Shown: positions 1 to 7,871, counted from the first letter of the stretch. The stretch: 64,000 nt of DNA from Nitrincola sp048264025 (GCF_048264025.1 NZ_JBLXDN010000001.1:124001-188000), one strand, 5' to 3'. The notes: generated by a model from the letters alone, not told the origin. Translations and numbers: made by a program.

Positions 1-347
1 TTGATGATAGCCGCATGGCCCGAAAAATGATCCGCCGCGTACTGACTAATCTGGGCATACAGCATTTTGAAGAAGCGACCGATGGCTCAGAAGCTATAAG
101 CATATTGGCTGAAAAGCCTTTTGATCTGGTGGTGACCGATTACAACATGCCAGAAGTGAATGGGCTACAACTGACAGAATATATCCGCAGTCACGAAACC
201 CTGTCTCATTTACCCGTGCTAATGGTGACGTCTGAATCCAATCAGGCCTACCTTAGCAATGTAGCCCAGAGCGGTGTTAATGCCATGGTCGACAAGCCGT
301 TCGAACCGAAGCTGGTAAAGCGCTTGCTACAGCGTATCCTTGAGTAG
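1..347 (+). CDS. Response regulator receiver domain, 5' end outside the window
   Basis: This is a CheY-like phosphoacceptor domain. The reading frame is open from the first base, and the first visible residues, Asp-Asp-Ser-Arg-Met, are the conserved acidic pocket at the end of beta strand 1. The gene therefore begins upstream and the internal Met at 15 is not the start. The phosphorylated Asp lies in DLVVTDYNMPEVNG, followed by a Thr/Ser in MVTSE and the conserved Lys in VDKPFEP. The protein stops right after the receiver fold, so no output domain is present. It may be a stand-alone CheY-type protein or the C-terminal receiver of a larger protein. It runs convergent to alr with a 22-bp gap. 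Confidence 0.85.
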   Translation, partial: DDSRMARKMIRRVLTNLGIQHFEEATDGSEAISILAEKPFDLVVTDYNMPEVNGLQLTEYIRSHETLSHLPVLMVTSESNQAYLSNVAQSGVNAMVDKPFEPKLVKRLLQRILE

Positions 348-369
348 CAAGCCTGTTCTGGACCAGGTA

Positions 370-1473
370 TCAGGATGACTGAATATCCGCATAGCGCCGC
401 TTTACCCGCCGCGTCAGACCACTTAATAGCGTGTAGGGTATAGTGCCACACCAGTCAGCTACCTCATTGACTGCTACATTAGTACCCCAAAGTTCCACCT
501 GATCTCCAGGCTTGGCTTCTGGGTGTAACGACAGGTCAATAGTCGACATATCCATAGATACTCGTCCCGCCAGCGCGGCACGTCGTCCATTCAGCCACAC
601 AGGTGTACCGCTAGGTGCATGCCGGGAATAGCCATCAGCATAGCCAACAGCCAGTGTACCGATACGGGTTGGCTTTTCAGCCACCCAACTGGCACCATAA
701 CCCACAGACTCGCCGGCCTGTAATTCCCGTACAGCAATGATTTCAGTGGTCAGCGTCATACCAGGGCGCAGTTGGGATGCCACTGACTGAGGTTCAGCAA
801 AAGGACTGGCACCATACAGCATAATACCCGGGCGCAACCACTGCTGGTGCGCCTGAGGCCAGTGCATCACCCCTGCCGAGTTACATAGACTCAGGTCCAC
901 CGAGTGACCCGCTACGGCAGCATGGATCTGCTGTAGCTGACGTTCAGTATGTGGCCGCTGAGGCTCATCAGCGCAGGCGAAATGGCTCATAACCACTAGT
1001 TGTTCAACCGCAGGAAGCGCCTGCAAGCGTTGCAGTGCGCCAGCGGCAAGCGACGGCTCGATACCGAGACGGTGCATCCCTGAGTCAATCTTTAGCCAAA
1101 TATGCAATCCTCGACTATCTGGGTGCTTTGCCAAGTAGGCTTCCAGCTTTTCCAGTTGCTCGATACTATGAAGTGCCGTCCAGAATTGCTGCTGCTGAAT
1201 TAAGGGTAATTCCTCAGACTCAAAAAAACCCTCCAGCAACAACACCGGCCGGGTAATGCCAGCATCCCGCAACTCCAGCGCCTCTTCAATCGCCGCGACA
1301 CCAAAGGCATCCACATCCGATTCGAGTGACCTGGCCACCTGTACGGCACCATGACCATAAGCATCCGCCTTGATAATGGCAACCGCACGCGACTGAGGTG
1401 CTTGCGCACGCGCCAGTTGATAGTTATGACGTATGGCAGACAAGTCTACCTGGGCTATGAGATTACGCGCCAT
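370..1473 (-). CDS. alr: Alanine racemase (Alr/DadX type)
   Basis: PLP-dependent racemase that interconverts L- and D-alanine, for peptidoglycan precursors or for alanine catabolism. The 367-residue length is standard. The PLP lysine is K35 in AIIKADAYGHG. The C-terminal beta domain carries the AVGYADGYSR segment with the catalytic Tyr, and the RVSMDM motif. An AGGAG site precedes the ATG. It follows ridA on the same strand with a 36-nt gap, so the two are probably cotranscribed. In Pseudomonas, dadX and a RidA protein sit with dadA and an Lrp-type DadR. Here dadA is missing, so a catabolic role cannot be told from a cell-wall role by context. Confidence 0.95.
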   Translation of the reverse strand: MARNLIAQVDLSAIRHNYQLARAQAPQSRAVAIIKADAYGHGAVQVARSLESDVDAFGVAAIEEALELRDAGITRPVLLLEGFFESEELPLIQQQQFWTALHSIEQLEKLEAYLAKHPDSRGLHIWLKIDSGMHRLGIEPSLAAGALQRLQALPAVEQLVVMSHFACADEPQRPHTERQLQQIHAAVAGHSVDLSLCNSAGVMHWPQAHQQWLRPGIMLYGASPFAEPQSVASQLRPGMTLTTEIIAVRELQAGESVGYGASWVAEKPTRIGTLAVGYADGYSRHAPSGTPVWLNGRRAALAGRVSMDMSTIDLSLHPEAKPGDQVELWGTNVAVNEVADWCGTIPYTLLSGLTRRVKRRYADIQSS

Positions 1474-1509
1474 GCACTGCTCCTGATAAGGCTTTAACGC
1501 AGCTTCTGA

Positions 1510-1899
1510 TTAGTCAGCCAATACCATCACGGCTTCCACTTCAATATCTGCATCTTTCGGCAAAGCCTTAACAGCATAAGCGGCACGGGCCGGATAGGGC
1601 TGAGTGAAGTAACGCTGCATGATTTCATTAACCTGCGCAAAGTTAGCCAGATCGCTCAGCAAAATAGTCAGTTTGACGCAATCGGCCAGTGAACCACCGG
1701 CGGCTTCAGCGACAGCCTTCAGGTTTTCAAATACCTGTACAGCCTGGGCTTCGAATGACTCAGTGACCATTTCCATGCTGCTTGGATTCAGAGGAATCTG
1801 TCCAGACATATACACAGTATTACCAGCCTTGACCGCCTGAGAGTAAGGACCAATCGCAGCAGGTGCTTTTTCGGTACTAATAATAGTTTTTGTTGTCAT
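1510..1899 (-). CDS. ridA: RidA family enamine/imine deaminase
   Basis: A 129-residue protein of the YjgF/YER057c/UK114 (RidA) family, which forms trimers and hydrolyses reactive enamine/imine intermediates released by PLP enzymes. The start (IISTEKAPAAIGPYSQAV), the SGQIPLNP segment and the C-terminal AYAVKALPKDADIEVEAV are typical. The last holds the Arg/Ala and Pro-Lys positions around the active site. A GGAGAG site lies just before the ATG. It is upstream of alr in an apparent two-gene unit, where it may protect a PLP enzyme from damage. The unit is transcribed divergently from an Lrp-type regulator. Confidence 0.93.
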   Translation of the reverse strand: MTTKTIISTEKAPAAIGPYSQAVKAGNTVYMSGQIPLNPSSMEMVTESFEAQAVQVFENLKAVAEAAGGSLADCVKLTILLSDLANFAQVNEIMQRYFTQPYPARAAYAVKALPKDADIEVEAVMVLAD

Positions 1900-2022
1900 A
1901 CAGATCTCTCCAAAAGTTAAAAGATGGCATATATTAATGCAATCTCATTAGATATATAATTTATAATTGTAATTTAATCAGATAATTTTCTTATAAAGAC
2001 AAAATATAAAGGAAAAACCTCT
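1900..2022. promoter_or_regulatory. AT-rich divergent promoter region, ridA-alr / Lrp-type regulator
   Basis: This 123-bp spacer is strongly AT-rich (runs such as ATATATAATTTATAATTGTAA) between two divergent genes. Lrp/AsnC proteins commonly bind AT-rich DNA between their own gene and a divergent target. I infer that the 2023 product binds here, but no clean palindromic operator is visible. Confidence 0.5.
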
Positions 2023-2529
2023 GTGTCAAAATTTTCCAAACCAGGACAGCGTAAACTTGATCGTATAGATCGCAACATACTGAATGTATTACAAAAAGAA
2101 GGGAGAATCTCCTATACTGACTTAGCTGACCGTGTTGGCTTGTCAACCACCCCCTGCATGGAAAGGGTCAAACGCCTGGAGCGTGACCGCCTGATAACCG
2201 GCTACCATGCTCAGGTTAACCCAGAACTGCTGGGATACGATCTACTGGTGTTTGTCGAGATATCCTTATCCTACCAATCCGCCGACGCCTTCGAGCGTTT
2301 CAGCAAAGCCATTTCTGATCTACCCTACATTTTGGAATGCCATTTAGTCTCCGGTGATGCCGACTACCTGCTCAAAGCCCGCCTGCAGGATATGACCCAA
2401 TACCGGGCCCTACTGGGTGATATGCTGCTAAAACTGCCCGGGGTGAAAAACTCCAAAAGCTACATCGTCATGGAGAGTGTCAAGGAAGGTTCAACCCTGC
2501 CAATTGAACACCCTCAGCAATTAATTTGA
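2023..2529 (+). CDS. Lrp/AsnC family transcriptional regulator (possibly DadR-like)
   Basis: A 168-residue protein with an N-terminal AsnC-type helix-turn-helix (about residues 12-65: LDRIDRNILNVLQKEGRISY ... LADRVGLSTTPCMERVKRLE) and a C-terminal RAM ligand-binding domain (about 75-150). The second includes the DADYLLKARLQDM segment. The start is GTG at 2023 with an AAAGGA site a few bases upstream. It is divergent from ridA-alr. In pseudomonads an Lrp homologue (DadR) activates the alanine catabolic genes, which makes alanine or leucine a plausible effector. The exact ligand is not shown by the sequence. Confidence 0.9.
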   Translation: MSKFSKPGQRKLDRIDRNILNVLQKEGRISYTDLADRVGLSTTPCMERVKRLERDRLITGYHAQVNPELLGYDLLVFVEISLSYQSADAFERFSKAISDLPYILECHLVSGDADYLLKARLQDMTQYRALLGDMLLKLPGVKNSKSYIVMESVKEGSTLPIEHPQQLI

Positions 2530-2559
2530 AATTACTCTTTTCAACTAGCATGCACTAAT

Positions 2560-2581
2560 TGTAATAACCATACAGTTTACA
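2560..2581. promoter_or_regulatory. Inverted repeat upstream of folE2, weak Zur-box candidate
   Basis: TGTAA at 2560-2564 and TTACA at 2577-2581 form a 5-bp inverted repeat about 70 bp before folE2. In several gammaproteobacteria folE2 is repressed by the zinc sensor Zur because it replaces zinc-dependent FolE. The repeat resembles the outer arms of some Zur sites but lacks the inner symmetry, so the assignment is tentative. Confidence 0.25.
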
Positions 2582-2648
2582 TTTTGCAATCCTCGTCGAT
2601 CCGGCGATAATAGTCGATATTAAACCTAGACCTACAACGAGATCCGCT

Positions 2649-3596
2649 ATGAACGCCCGAATCGAGATGCCAGATGTCGCCACCCACGCCACGCCGGTGA
2701 GCCGCGAAACTCTGGACTGGGTCGGCATGAGTCATATCACCCTACCCTTGAATGTTTGCCAACCCGGCGGCCAGTTGCAGCCGGTGATTGCACATCTCGA
2801 TATCCATGTTGATATAGTGAACCCGGAAGTGAAAGGGATTCACATGTCACGCCTCTATTTGCTGCTGAATGAATTTGCGGCTCAGGAGGCGCTTACACCC
2901 GCCTCAATACAGAAACTACTTCAGCGCGTCTGTGAGAGTCACCGCGGAATCAGTGAATCCGCCATTCTCAAGCTGTCATTCGAATACCCTTTGCAGCGCC
3001 CTGCACTGAAAAGTGATTACAGCGGCTGGAAGCCTTACCCCAGCAGTATTGAAGCCACCCAAAAAGGTAATGAGTTTTCATTGGAACTCTCGGTATCCGT
3101 ACCCTACTCATCCACCTGCCCTTGCTCAGCCGCACTATCACGCCAGTTATTGCAGGAGGCTTTTCGTGACGATTTTGCGAGCAGTGAAATGGTCAGCCGA
3201 GAACAGGTTGAGCACTGGTTGCGCTCCGAGCGCGGCAGCGTGGCAACTCCTCATAGCCAGCGCAGCTATGCCCGGTTACGAGTAAAAATTGATCCGACGG
3301 CGCACGACATTCTGCCCCTGCTTGACCTGATCGACCGCACCGAACAAGCCCTGCAGACACCGGTACAAACCGCCGTCAAGCGTGAAGATGAACAGGAGTT
3401 TGCCCGACTCAATGGCGCCAATATGATGTTCTGCGAAGATGCCGCCAGACGCCTGAAAACTGCATTTAACCAAGCAGAGGCCTATCAGGATTTCTGGATT
3501 CGTGTCGAACACCATGAAAGCCTGCATGATCATGATGCCGTAGCAGTGGTCAGCAAGGGCGTGCCAGGTGGCTATACACCACTGCTGCAACGCTAA
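2649..3596 (+). CDS. folE2: GTP cyclohydrolase I type IB (FolE2)
   Basis: Converts GTP to dihydroneopterin triphosphate, the first step of folate and queuosine/archaeosine-type pathways. The FolE2 enzymes are not strictly zinc-dependent. The 315-residue protein shows family segments WVGMSHITLPL, HVDIVNPEVKGIHMSRLYLLLN and the catalytic cysteine region YSSTCPCSAALS. The C-terminal part has the conserved RVEHHESLHDHDAVAVV, which contributes metal-ligand and active-site residues. It starts at ATG 2649, shortly before the RluA-type gene. Presence of FolE2 commonly indicates a zinc-sparing response, but whether a canonical FolE exists elsewhere cannot be seen. Confidence 0.95.
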   Translation: MNARIEMPDVATHATPVSRETLDWVGMSHITLPLNVCQPGGQLQPVIAHLDIHVDIVNPEVKGIHMSRLYLLLNEFAAQEALTPASIQKLLQRVCESHRGISESAILKLSFEYPLQRPALKSDYSGWKPYPSSIEATQKGNEFSLELSVSVPYSSTCPCSAALSRQLLQEAFRDDFASSEMVSREQVEHWLRSERGSVATPHSQRSYARLRVKIDPTAHDILPLLDLIDRTEQALQTPVQTAVKREDEQEFARLNGANMMFCEDAARRLKTAFNQAEAYQDFWIRVEHHESLHDHDAVAVVSKGVPGGYTPLLQR

Positions 3597-3614
3597 AATT
3601 TTAGGACTACAGAT

Positions 3615-4415
3615 ATGACCATAGAACTTCGGCATCAGGTTCTGCCTGAAGAACAAGGCTGTGATGCTGCCAGCCTGCTGAGCCGTCTTAGCGAGCTACC
3701 CAAACAGCGCATCAAAGATGCGATGAGCAAGGGCGCCGTAGTACTCAAACGCAAACACAGCAAGCGCCTGAGACGTGCCAGTGAAAAGCTGCTTGCTGGC
3801 GATCAACTCCTGCTAAGCTATGATGCCGATATTCTTTCGCGGACATTGCCGGAAGGCACTCTCTGCCTGGAACAGCGAAAGTCCTATAGCATCTGGTTCA
3901 AGCCTGCGGGTGTGATGTCTCAGGGCACCGCCTTTGGTGACCACCTCGCCTTGCTACGCCAGGTCGAGCTGCAACTAAACAAACCGGTATTCCTGGTACA
4001 CCGCCTGGATCGTGAAACAGCGGGCCTGATGCTGATTGCCCACACCAAAGCAGCCGCCGCCACTCTGTCCAAACTGTTTCAACAACAGCAGATTAACAAG
4101 GTCTATCAGGCCTGGGTAGCGGGCCAAACACCCCCACAAGGCGAGATAGTCACCCCCTTGGATGGCAAACCAGCCAGCACCCGCTTCAAGCGTCTGGTCT
4201 ATGATGAAAAGCTGAATCAAAGCCACCTGGAAATCACCATTGCCACAGGCCGAACCCATCAAATCCGCCGCCACCTTGCAGAACTAGGATATCCGGTAAT
4301 GGGGGATCCACGCTACGGAAACAACAACAAGAATACAGCCGGGCTGCAACTAAAAGCCGTACAACTGAGCTTTGAATGCCTGGAGCGTAAACAACAGGTC
4401 AGCTACACCTGTTAA
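3615..4415 (+). CDS. RluA-family RNA pseudouridine synthase
   Basis: A 266-residue pseudouridine synthase that isomerises uridine in rRNA or tRNA. The catalytic Asp is in HRLDRETAGLML. Further family segments are IWFKPAGVMSQG, INKVYQAWVAG and the C-terminal TGRTHQIRRHLAELGYPVMGDPRYG. The first ~85 residues (PKQRIKDAMSKGAVVLKRK ... GDQLLLSYD) resemble a short S4-like RNA-binding domain. It lies 18 nt after folE2 and is probably cotranscribed with it. The sequence does not tell which RluA subgroup or RNA target applies. Confidence 0.9.
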   Translation: MTIELRHQVLPEEQGCDAASLLSRLSELPKQRIKDAMSKGAVVLKRKHSKRLRRASEKLLAGDQLLLSYDADILSRTLPEGTLCLEQRKSYSIWFKPAGVMSQGTAFGDHLALLRQVELQLNKPVFLVHRLDRETAGLMLIAHTKAAAATLSKLFQQQQINKVYQAWVAGQTPPQGEIVTPLDGKPASTRFKRLVYDEKLNQSHLEITIATGRTHQIRRHLAELGYPVMGDPRYGNNNKNTAGLQLKAVQLSFECLERKQQVSYTC

Positions 4416-4455
4416 TGCGCCGCAGCTGCGCATCTCTGCGCCCGCAGCATTTATA

Positions 4456-4478
4456 TTCAAGAGACCTGACCCCTTGAA
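4456..4478. repeat. Short inverted repeat with an AAGGGGTCAGG core (REP-like candidate)
   Basis: TTCAAG (4456-4461) and CTTGAA (4473-4478) flank GAGACCTGACCCC. Read on the minus strand this gives AAGGGGTCAGGTCTC. A related AAAGGGGTCAG occurs after sulP at 20159. Both are in 3' intergenic positions. Similar words are found near REP-associated tyrosine transposases in gammaproteobacteria, but no transposase is present here. Confidence 0.3.
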
Positions 4479-4481
4479 CAT

Positions 4482-4513
4482 AAAAAAACCGCCTCCCGAT
4501 AACGGGTAGGCGG
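4482..4513 (-). terminator. Rho-independent terminator of ftsZ
   Basis: On the minus strand CCGCCTACCCG-TTAT-CGGGAGGCGG is followed directly by seven T's. It is a GC-rich stem with a one-base bulge, starting about 28 bp after the ftsZ stop. This ends the ftsA-ftsZ transcript, so lpxC, which often follows ftsZ, is not part of the unit. Confidence 0.9.
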
Positions 4514-4541
4514 CAACCTGGATGGTTAAAAAAGCTAGCGC

Positions 4542-5750
4542 TTAGTCAGCTTGACGGCGCAAAAATGCCGGAATGTCCAGAAAATCCATATCATCCGTTC
4601 CGGTTCTCTTCATCTCTTCGGGTAGCGGCGCAGCCATTTCAGGCTTTTTCACTGCCTTGGCTACAGCCATAGGTTTTTCGTCACGACGTCCACGTACCAC
4701 ACTTGGCAGTTCGAGCTGTCCGTAGTCACCGGACTTTCTGGAAGACGTCCCACCTGAGCGAGTGTCACTACCAGAAACCCTTGCCGCTTCCTGAGCTTTG
4801 CAAAGACCGGTCGCCACAACGGTGACTTTAATTTCATCACTCATTTCTGGATCTATAACTGTACCGACGACAACGGTCGCACCATCTGAGGCATAACCTT
4901 CAACGATATCCCCTACTTCGGAGAATTCGCCCAGACTCAGATCCAACCCACCGGTGATATTCACCAATATGCCACTGGCACCTTTCAGGTCGATATCTTC
5001 AAGTAATGGGCTGTTGATAGCAGCTTCCGTTGCGGTGATCGCACGCGACTCACCCCGACCGTAACCTGTACCCATCATTGCCATGCCCATTTCAGACATC
5101 ACCGTACGCACGTCAGCAAAGTCGACGTTGATCATACCCGGACGGATAATCAGATCAGCAATACCTTGAACAGCACCTTTCAGAACATCATTGGCCGCTT
5201 TAAAAGCTTCAATCAGACTGGTGTTACGCCCCAGCACCGGCAGTAGCTTCTCATTTGGAATAATGATCAGTGAGTCCACATGCTCCTGCAGCTCCCGAAT
5301 GCCTTCTTCGGCGATACGCTGACGCTTTCGTCCTTCAAACGCGAAGGGCTTAGTCACGACAGCCACCGTCAGAATTCCCATTTCTTTAGCCACTTGAGCC
5401 ACAATCGGAGCCGCACCCGTGCCGGTACCACCACCCATACCGGCGGTAATAAATACCATATCGGCACCCGCCAGCGCTTCAGCGATGCGCTCACGATCTT
5501 CCTGAGCAGCCTGACGTCCGACTTCCGGATTAGCACCAGCGCCCAGGCCTTTCGTCAGCCCACTGCCAATGTGCAGAGCTGTGCGCGTTGCGGATTTAGC
5601 CAATGCCTGAGCATCAGTATTCGCACAGATAAACTCGACGCCTTCAACGTCGGTTGTCAGCATGTGCTCGACAGCGTTACCGCCACCACCGCCAATGCCG
5701 ATAACCTTGATAACCGCGCTTTGCGGTAAGCTATCAACCAGTTCAAACAT
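4542..5750 (-). CDS. ftsZ: Cell division GTPase FtsZ
   Basis: Tubulin-like GTPase that forms the Z-ring at midcell. The GTP-binding region includes VIGIGGGGGNAVEHM and the tubulin signature GGGTGTGAAPIVA. The synergy-loop region (SGILVNITGGLDLSLGEF) is present. A linker rich in charged residues leads to the conserved C-terminal peptide DFLDIPAFLRRQAD, which binds FtsA and ZipA. I prefer the ATG at 5750 (402 aa, MFELVDSLPQ), because GGAGGG abuts an earlier in-frame ATG at 5756 but is correctly spaced for 5750. It follows ftsA by about 40 nt. The downstream gene is convergent, so the usual ftsZ-lpxC order is broken. Confidence 0.97.
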   Translation of the reverse strand: MFELVDSLPQSAVIKVIGIGGGGGNAVEHMLTTDVEGVEFICANTDAQALAKSATRTALHIGSGLTKGLGAGANPEVGRQAAQEDRERIAEALAGADMVFITAGMGGGTGTGAAPIVAQVAKEMGILTVAVVTKPFAFEGRKRQRIAEEGIRELQEHVDSLIIIPNEKLLPVLGRNTSLIEAFKAANDVLKGAVQGIADLIIRPGMINVDFADVRTVMSEMGMAMMGTGYGRGESRAITATEAAINSPLLEDIDLKGASGILVNITGGLDLSLGEFSEVGDIVEGYASDGATVVVGTVIDPEMSDEIKVTVVATGLCKAQEAARVSGSDTRSGGTSSRKSGDYGQLELPSVVRGRRDEKPMAVAKAVKKPEMAAPLPEEMKRTGTDDMDFLDIPAFLRRQAD

Positions 5751-5796
5751 AGTCATCCCTCCAGGAAAAACCCCGTTCTGTGACGGGTCTCATATA

Positions 5797-7056
5797 TCAG
5801 AAATTGCCCTGTAACCAGGTTTTCATGCGTCCAAATACATTACCAACCGGCACAGACGCTTTGGGGTGTCTGGCCGCTTCCGGAACTGTGAGCCCGGACT
5901 CATTTAGATTACTTTGTGCCTGTCGCGCATAGTGCAACATGCCAATGCTGGTGGCATAAATAGGATTATGCAGTAGCGTTTCCATACCACGTATCCCATC
6001 CGGAACCGCCAACCTGACCGGCATGTGAAATATTTCTTCAGCCAGCTCAACGGCACCTTCCATCCGTGCAGAACCACCGGTCAATACCAACCCGGCGGCC
6101 ACCAACTCTTCGAAACCTGAGCGACGCAACTCATCCTGAATCAGACCGAACATCTCTTCGTAGCGAGGCTCAACCACTTCAGCCAGCGCCTGGCGTGACA
6201 GGTTACGCGCTGGACGATCGCCCACACTGGGTACACGAATAGTCTCATCGGACTGGGAAAGCTGTGACAGAGCACAGGCATATTTAATCTTGATCTGTTC
6301 CGCATGCTGGGTTGGGGTGCGCAACGCCATGGCGATATCACCGGTAATCTGGTCACCGCCTATCGGAATTACGGCCGTATGGCGAATAGCGCCTTTAGTG
6401 AAGACGGCAATATCAGCCGTACCGGCACCAATATCTACCAGACAGACACCCAAATCCTTTTCATCTTCGGTCAATACCGCATAACCAGAGGCCAACTGCT
6501 CCAGCACGATGCCGTCCACCTCAAGATCACAGCGACGTATACATTTTTCCAGATTATGAATCGCATTAATCGCTCCGGTGACCAGGTGTACTTTGGCCTC
6601 CAGTCGAACGCCTGACATACCCAGCGGCTCTTTAATGCCGTCCTGATTGTCAATCATGTATTCCTGCGGCAGGATATGTAGCAGCTTTTGATCCGCCGGA
6701 ACGGCTACAGCTCTGGCGGCTTCAATTACTCGTTCCAGATCTTGTTCGGTTACTTCTCGATCCCGCACCGCGACAATGCCGTTGGAGTTCATGCTACTGA
6801 TATGCCCTGCGGCCATACCGACAGTAACAGAGTGAACCTTGCAGCCAGCCATTAGTTCGGCTTCTTCAACGGCTCGACGTATGGCACTGACTGTGGATTC
6901 AATATTAACCACCACACCCCGCTTCATGCCGGCGGATGCATGATTACCCACACCTACAATTTCAATACTGCCGTCAGCGCGAAGTTCGCCCACCAGGCAC
7001 ACCACTTTGGATGTACCTATATCCAGGGCAACGATCATATTGTTCACTGTCAGCAT
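5797..7056 (-). CDS. ftsA: Cell division protein FtsA
   Basis: Actin-like ATPase that tethers FtsZ to the inner membrane. At 419 residues it has normal length. The phosphate-1 motif is IVALDIGTSKVVCLVGEL and the phosphate-2 motif VCLVDIGAGTADIAVF. The adenosine motif is LVLTGGSARMEG. The C-terminal amphipathic helix FGRMKTWLQGNF is the membrane-targeting sequence. It starts the ftsA-ftsZ pair. The usual upstream genes (ftsQ, ddl, murC) are absent. A 461-bp repeat-rich spacer lies upstream instead. Confidence 0.97.
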   Translation of the reverse strand: MLTVNNMIVALDIGTSKVVCLVGELRADGSIEIVGVGNHASAGMKRGVVVNIESTVSAIRRAVEEAELMAGCKVHSVTVGMAAGHISSMNSNGIVAVRDREVTEQDLERVIEAARAVAVPADQKLLHILPQEYMIDNQDGIKEPLGMSGVRLEAKVHLVTGAINAIHNLEKCIRRCDLEVDGIVLEQLASGYAVLTEDEKDLGVCLVDIGAGTADIAVFTKGAIRHTAVIPIGGDQITGDIAMALRTPTQHAEQIKIKYACALSQLSQSDETIRVPSVGDRPARNLSRQALAEVVEPRYEEMFGLIQDELRRSGFEELVAAGLVLTGGSARMEGAVELAEEIFHMPVRLAVPDGIRGMETLLHNPIYATSIGMLHYARQAQSNLNESGLTVPEAARHPKASVPVGNVFGRMKTWLQGNF

Positions 7057-7150
7057 AGTGTTTGTGCGTTCCCAATAGTCAGCTCAGAAAAGTAGGTCTA
7101 GCAAGTTATCTGTTAAAAAATTGCAAATAACGGACCAACTTCTTCACCAG

Positions 7151-7183
7151 TGATAATAAACATCTTATCGGCTTATTATCACC
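7151..7183. repeat. Perfect 10-bp inverted repeat upstream of ftsA
   Basis: GTGATAATAA (7151-7160) and TTATTATCAC (7174-7183) are exact reverse complements with a 13-nt spacer, about 95 bp before ftsA. This could be an operator or a weak RNA hairpin in the ftsA leader. Confidence 0.6.
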
Positions 7184-7300
7184 GAGCTTTAATCCTTCTT
7201 TCAACAACTTTTTATATAAGGAGATGGCAAAAAATTGCCGCCCAAAACGGCATTCTCATGCAATTTCAAGTAGATAATTACCACAAAGGTGAATACTATT

Positions 7301-7324
7301 GCCGCTCAAAAAATAAACAGCGGC
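7301..7324. repeat. GCCGCT...AGCGGC hairpin
   Basis: GCCGCT (7301-7306) pairs with AGCGGC (7319-7324) across a 12-nt AT loop. On the plus strand it is followed by ATATTTTTC, but no plus-strand gene precedes it. A related segment (ATTGCCGCCCAAAACGGCA) occurs near 7228. Confidence 0.4.
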
Positions 7325-7354
7325 ATATTTTTCATCTTCGCAATTCCGGTTTAA

Positions 7355-7437
7355 ATCAAGATTAAATTTTGAATAAAAAGCGACATTTCAAAACTTAATC
7401 TTGATAAGTCACCATGATATCAAAATTGAATTTTGAT
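7355..7437. repeat. Array of three 19-bp operator-like sites at 32-bp spacing
   Basis: Site A 7355-7373 reads ATCAAGATTAAATTTTGAA. Site B 7387-7405 is on the other strand and reads ATCAAGATTAAGTTTTGAA, differing at one base. Site C 7419-7437 reads ATCAAAATTGAATTTTGAT and is a perfect palindrome. Centres are 7364, 7396 and 7428, exactly 32 bp apart (about three helical turns). A weaker copy at 7450-7468 matches A at 14 of 19 positions with its centre 31 bp further. This looks like cooperative protein binding on one DNA face upstream of ftsA. Confidence 0.8.
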
Positions 7438-7517
7438 TTTTCACCAATCATCAGGATGGTATGTTGAATTTAATCAGGAAGAGTTTTAAAGTTTTTAAAA
7501 CCCTTTTTTTGACTGAT

Positions 7518-7871
7518 TTACCAAAAATAAACTAATACGGCGGCCGAAATGATGGCGAGAACCCCGGAAATAAACACATTCACCAGATCACCCAGCAAAC
7601 GCTGAATTGCGACAAAATGCACGACCGGAAAGGTGATAAAAACACAACTTAAGGGTATCCACCAATCCAGACGTGAAAAACCGTAGGCCAAGGCACCTAT
7701 CAAGGTCAGTGCAGCAATATTCCCTAACACCATCACTGTTACCAGACCATTCTGGTTAGTTAAAAATACCGGCTTTCTATCCTCCGGCAACTTATTCAGT
7801 GCACCTGCACTCAAAGCAGCCGACATGGATACCAGACCAGTCAGTAAAAATATCAACAGTGGATCAATCAT
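7518..7871 (-). CDS. Small four-helix membrane protein, unknown function
   Basis: 117 residues with four hydrophobic segments (about 4-24, 42-63, 68-88 and 96-116), joined by short loops such as NKLPEDRKPVF. No catalytic motif is visible and I do not recognise a named family. It is an integral inner-membrane protein. It sits alone between the ftsA upstream region and a divergent methyltransferase gene. Confidence 0.7.
   Translation of the reverse strand: MIDPLLIFLLTGLVSMSAALSAGALNKLPEDRKPVFLTNQNGLVTVMVLGNIAALTLIGALAYGFSRLDWWIPLSCVFITFPVVHFVAIQRLLGDLVNVFISGVLAIISAAVLVYFW

Larger units (their letters stand above)
7057..7517. other. 461-bp AT-rich intergenic region upstream of ftsA
   Basis: No convincing gene is present. 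It holds, in order: a 10-bp perfect inverted repeat (7151-7183), two similar ATTGCCGC(C/T)CAAAA segments that can each form short hairpins (around 7228 and 7300), and the array of 19-bp sites at 7355-7437 with a degenerate fourth copy to 7468. The region probably contains the ftsA promoter, since the preceding gene at 7518-7871 is on the same strand and no terminator is evident. Confidence 0.6.

Noticed and set aside
7150..7365. Plus-strand 71-residue ORF upstream of ftsA
   Set aside because: It lies across inverted repeats and the 19-bp array, has no ribosome-binding site and no recognisable domain.
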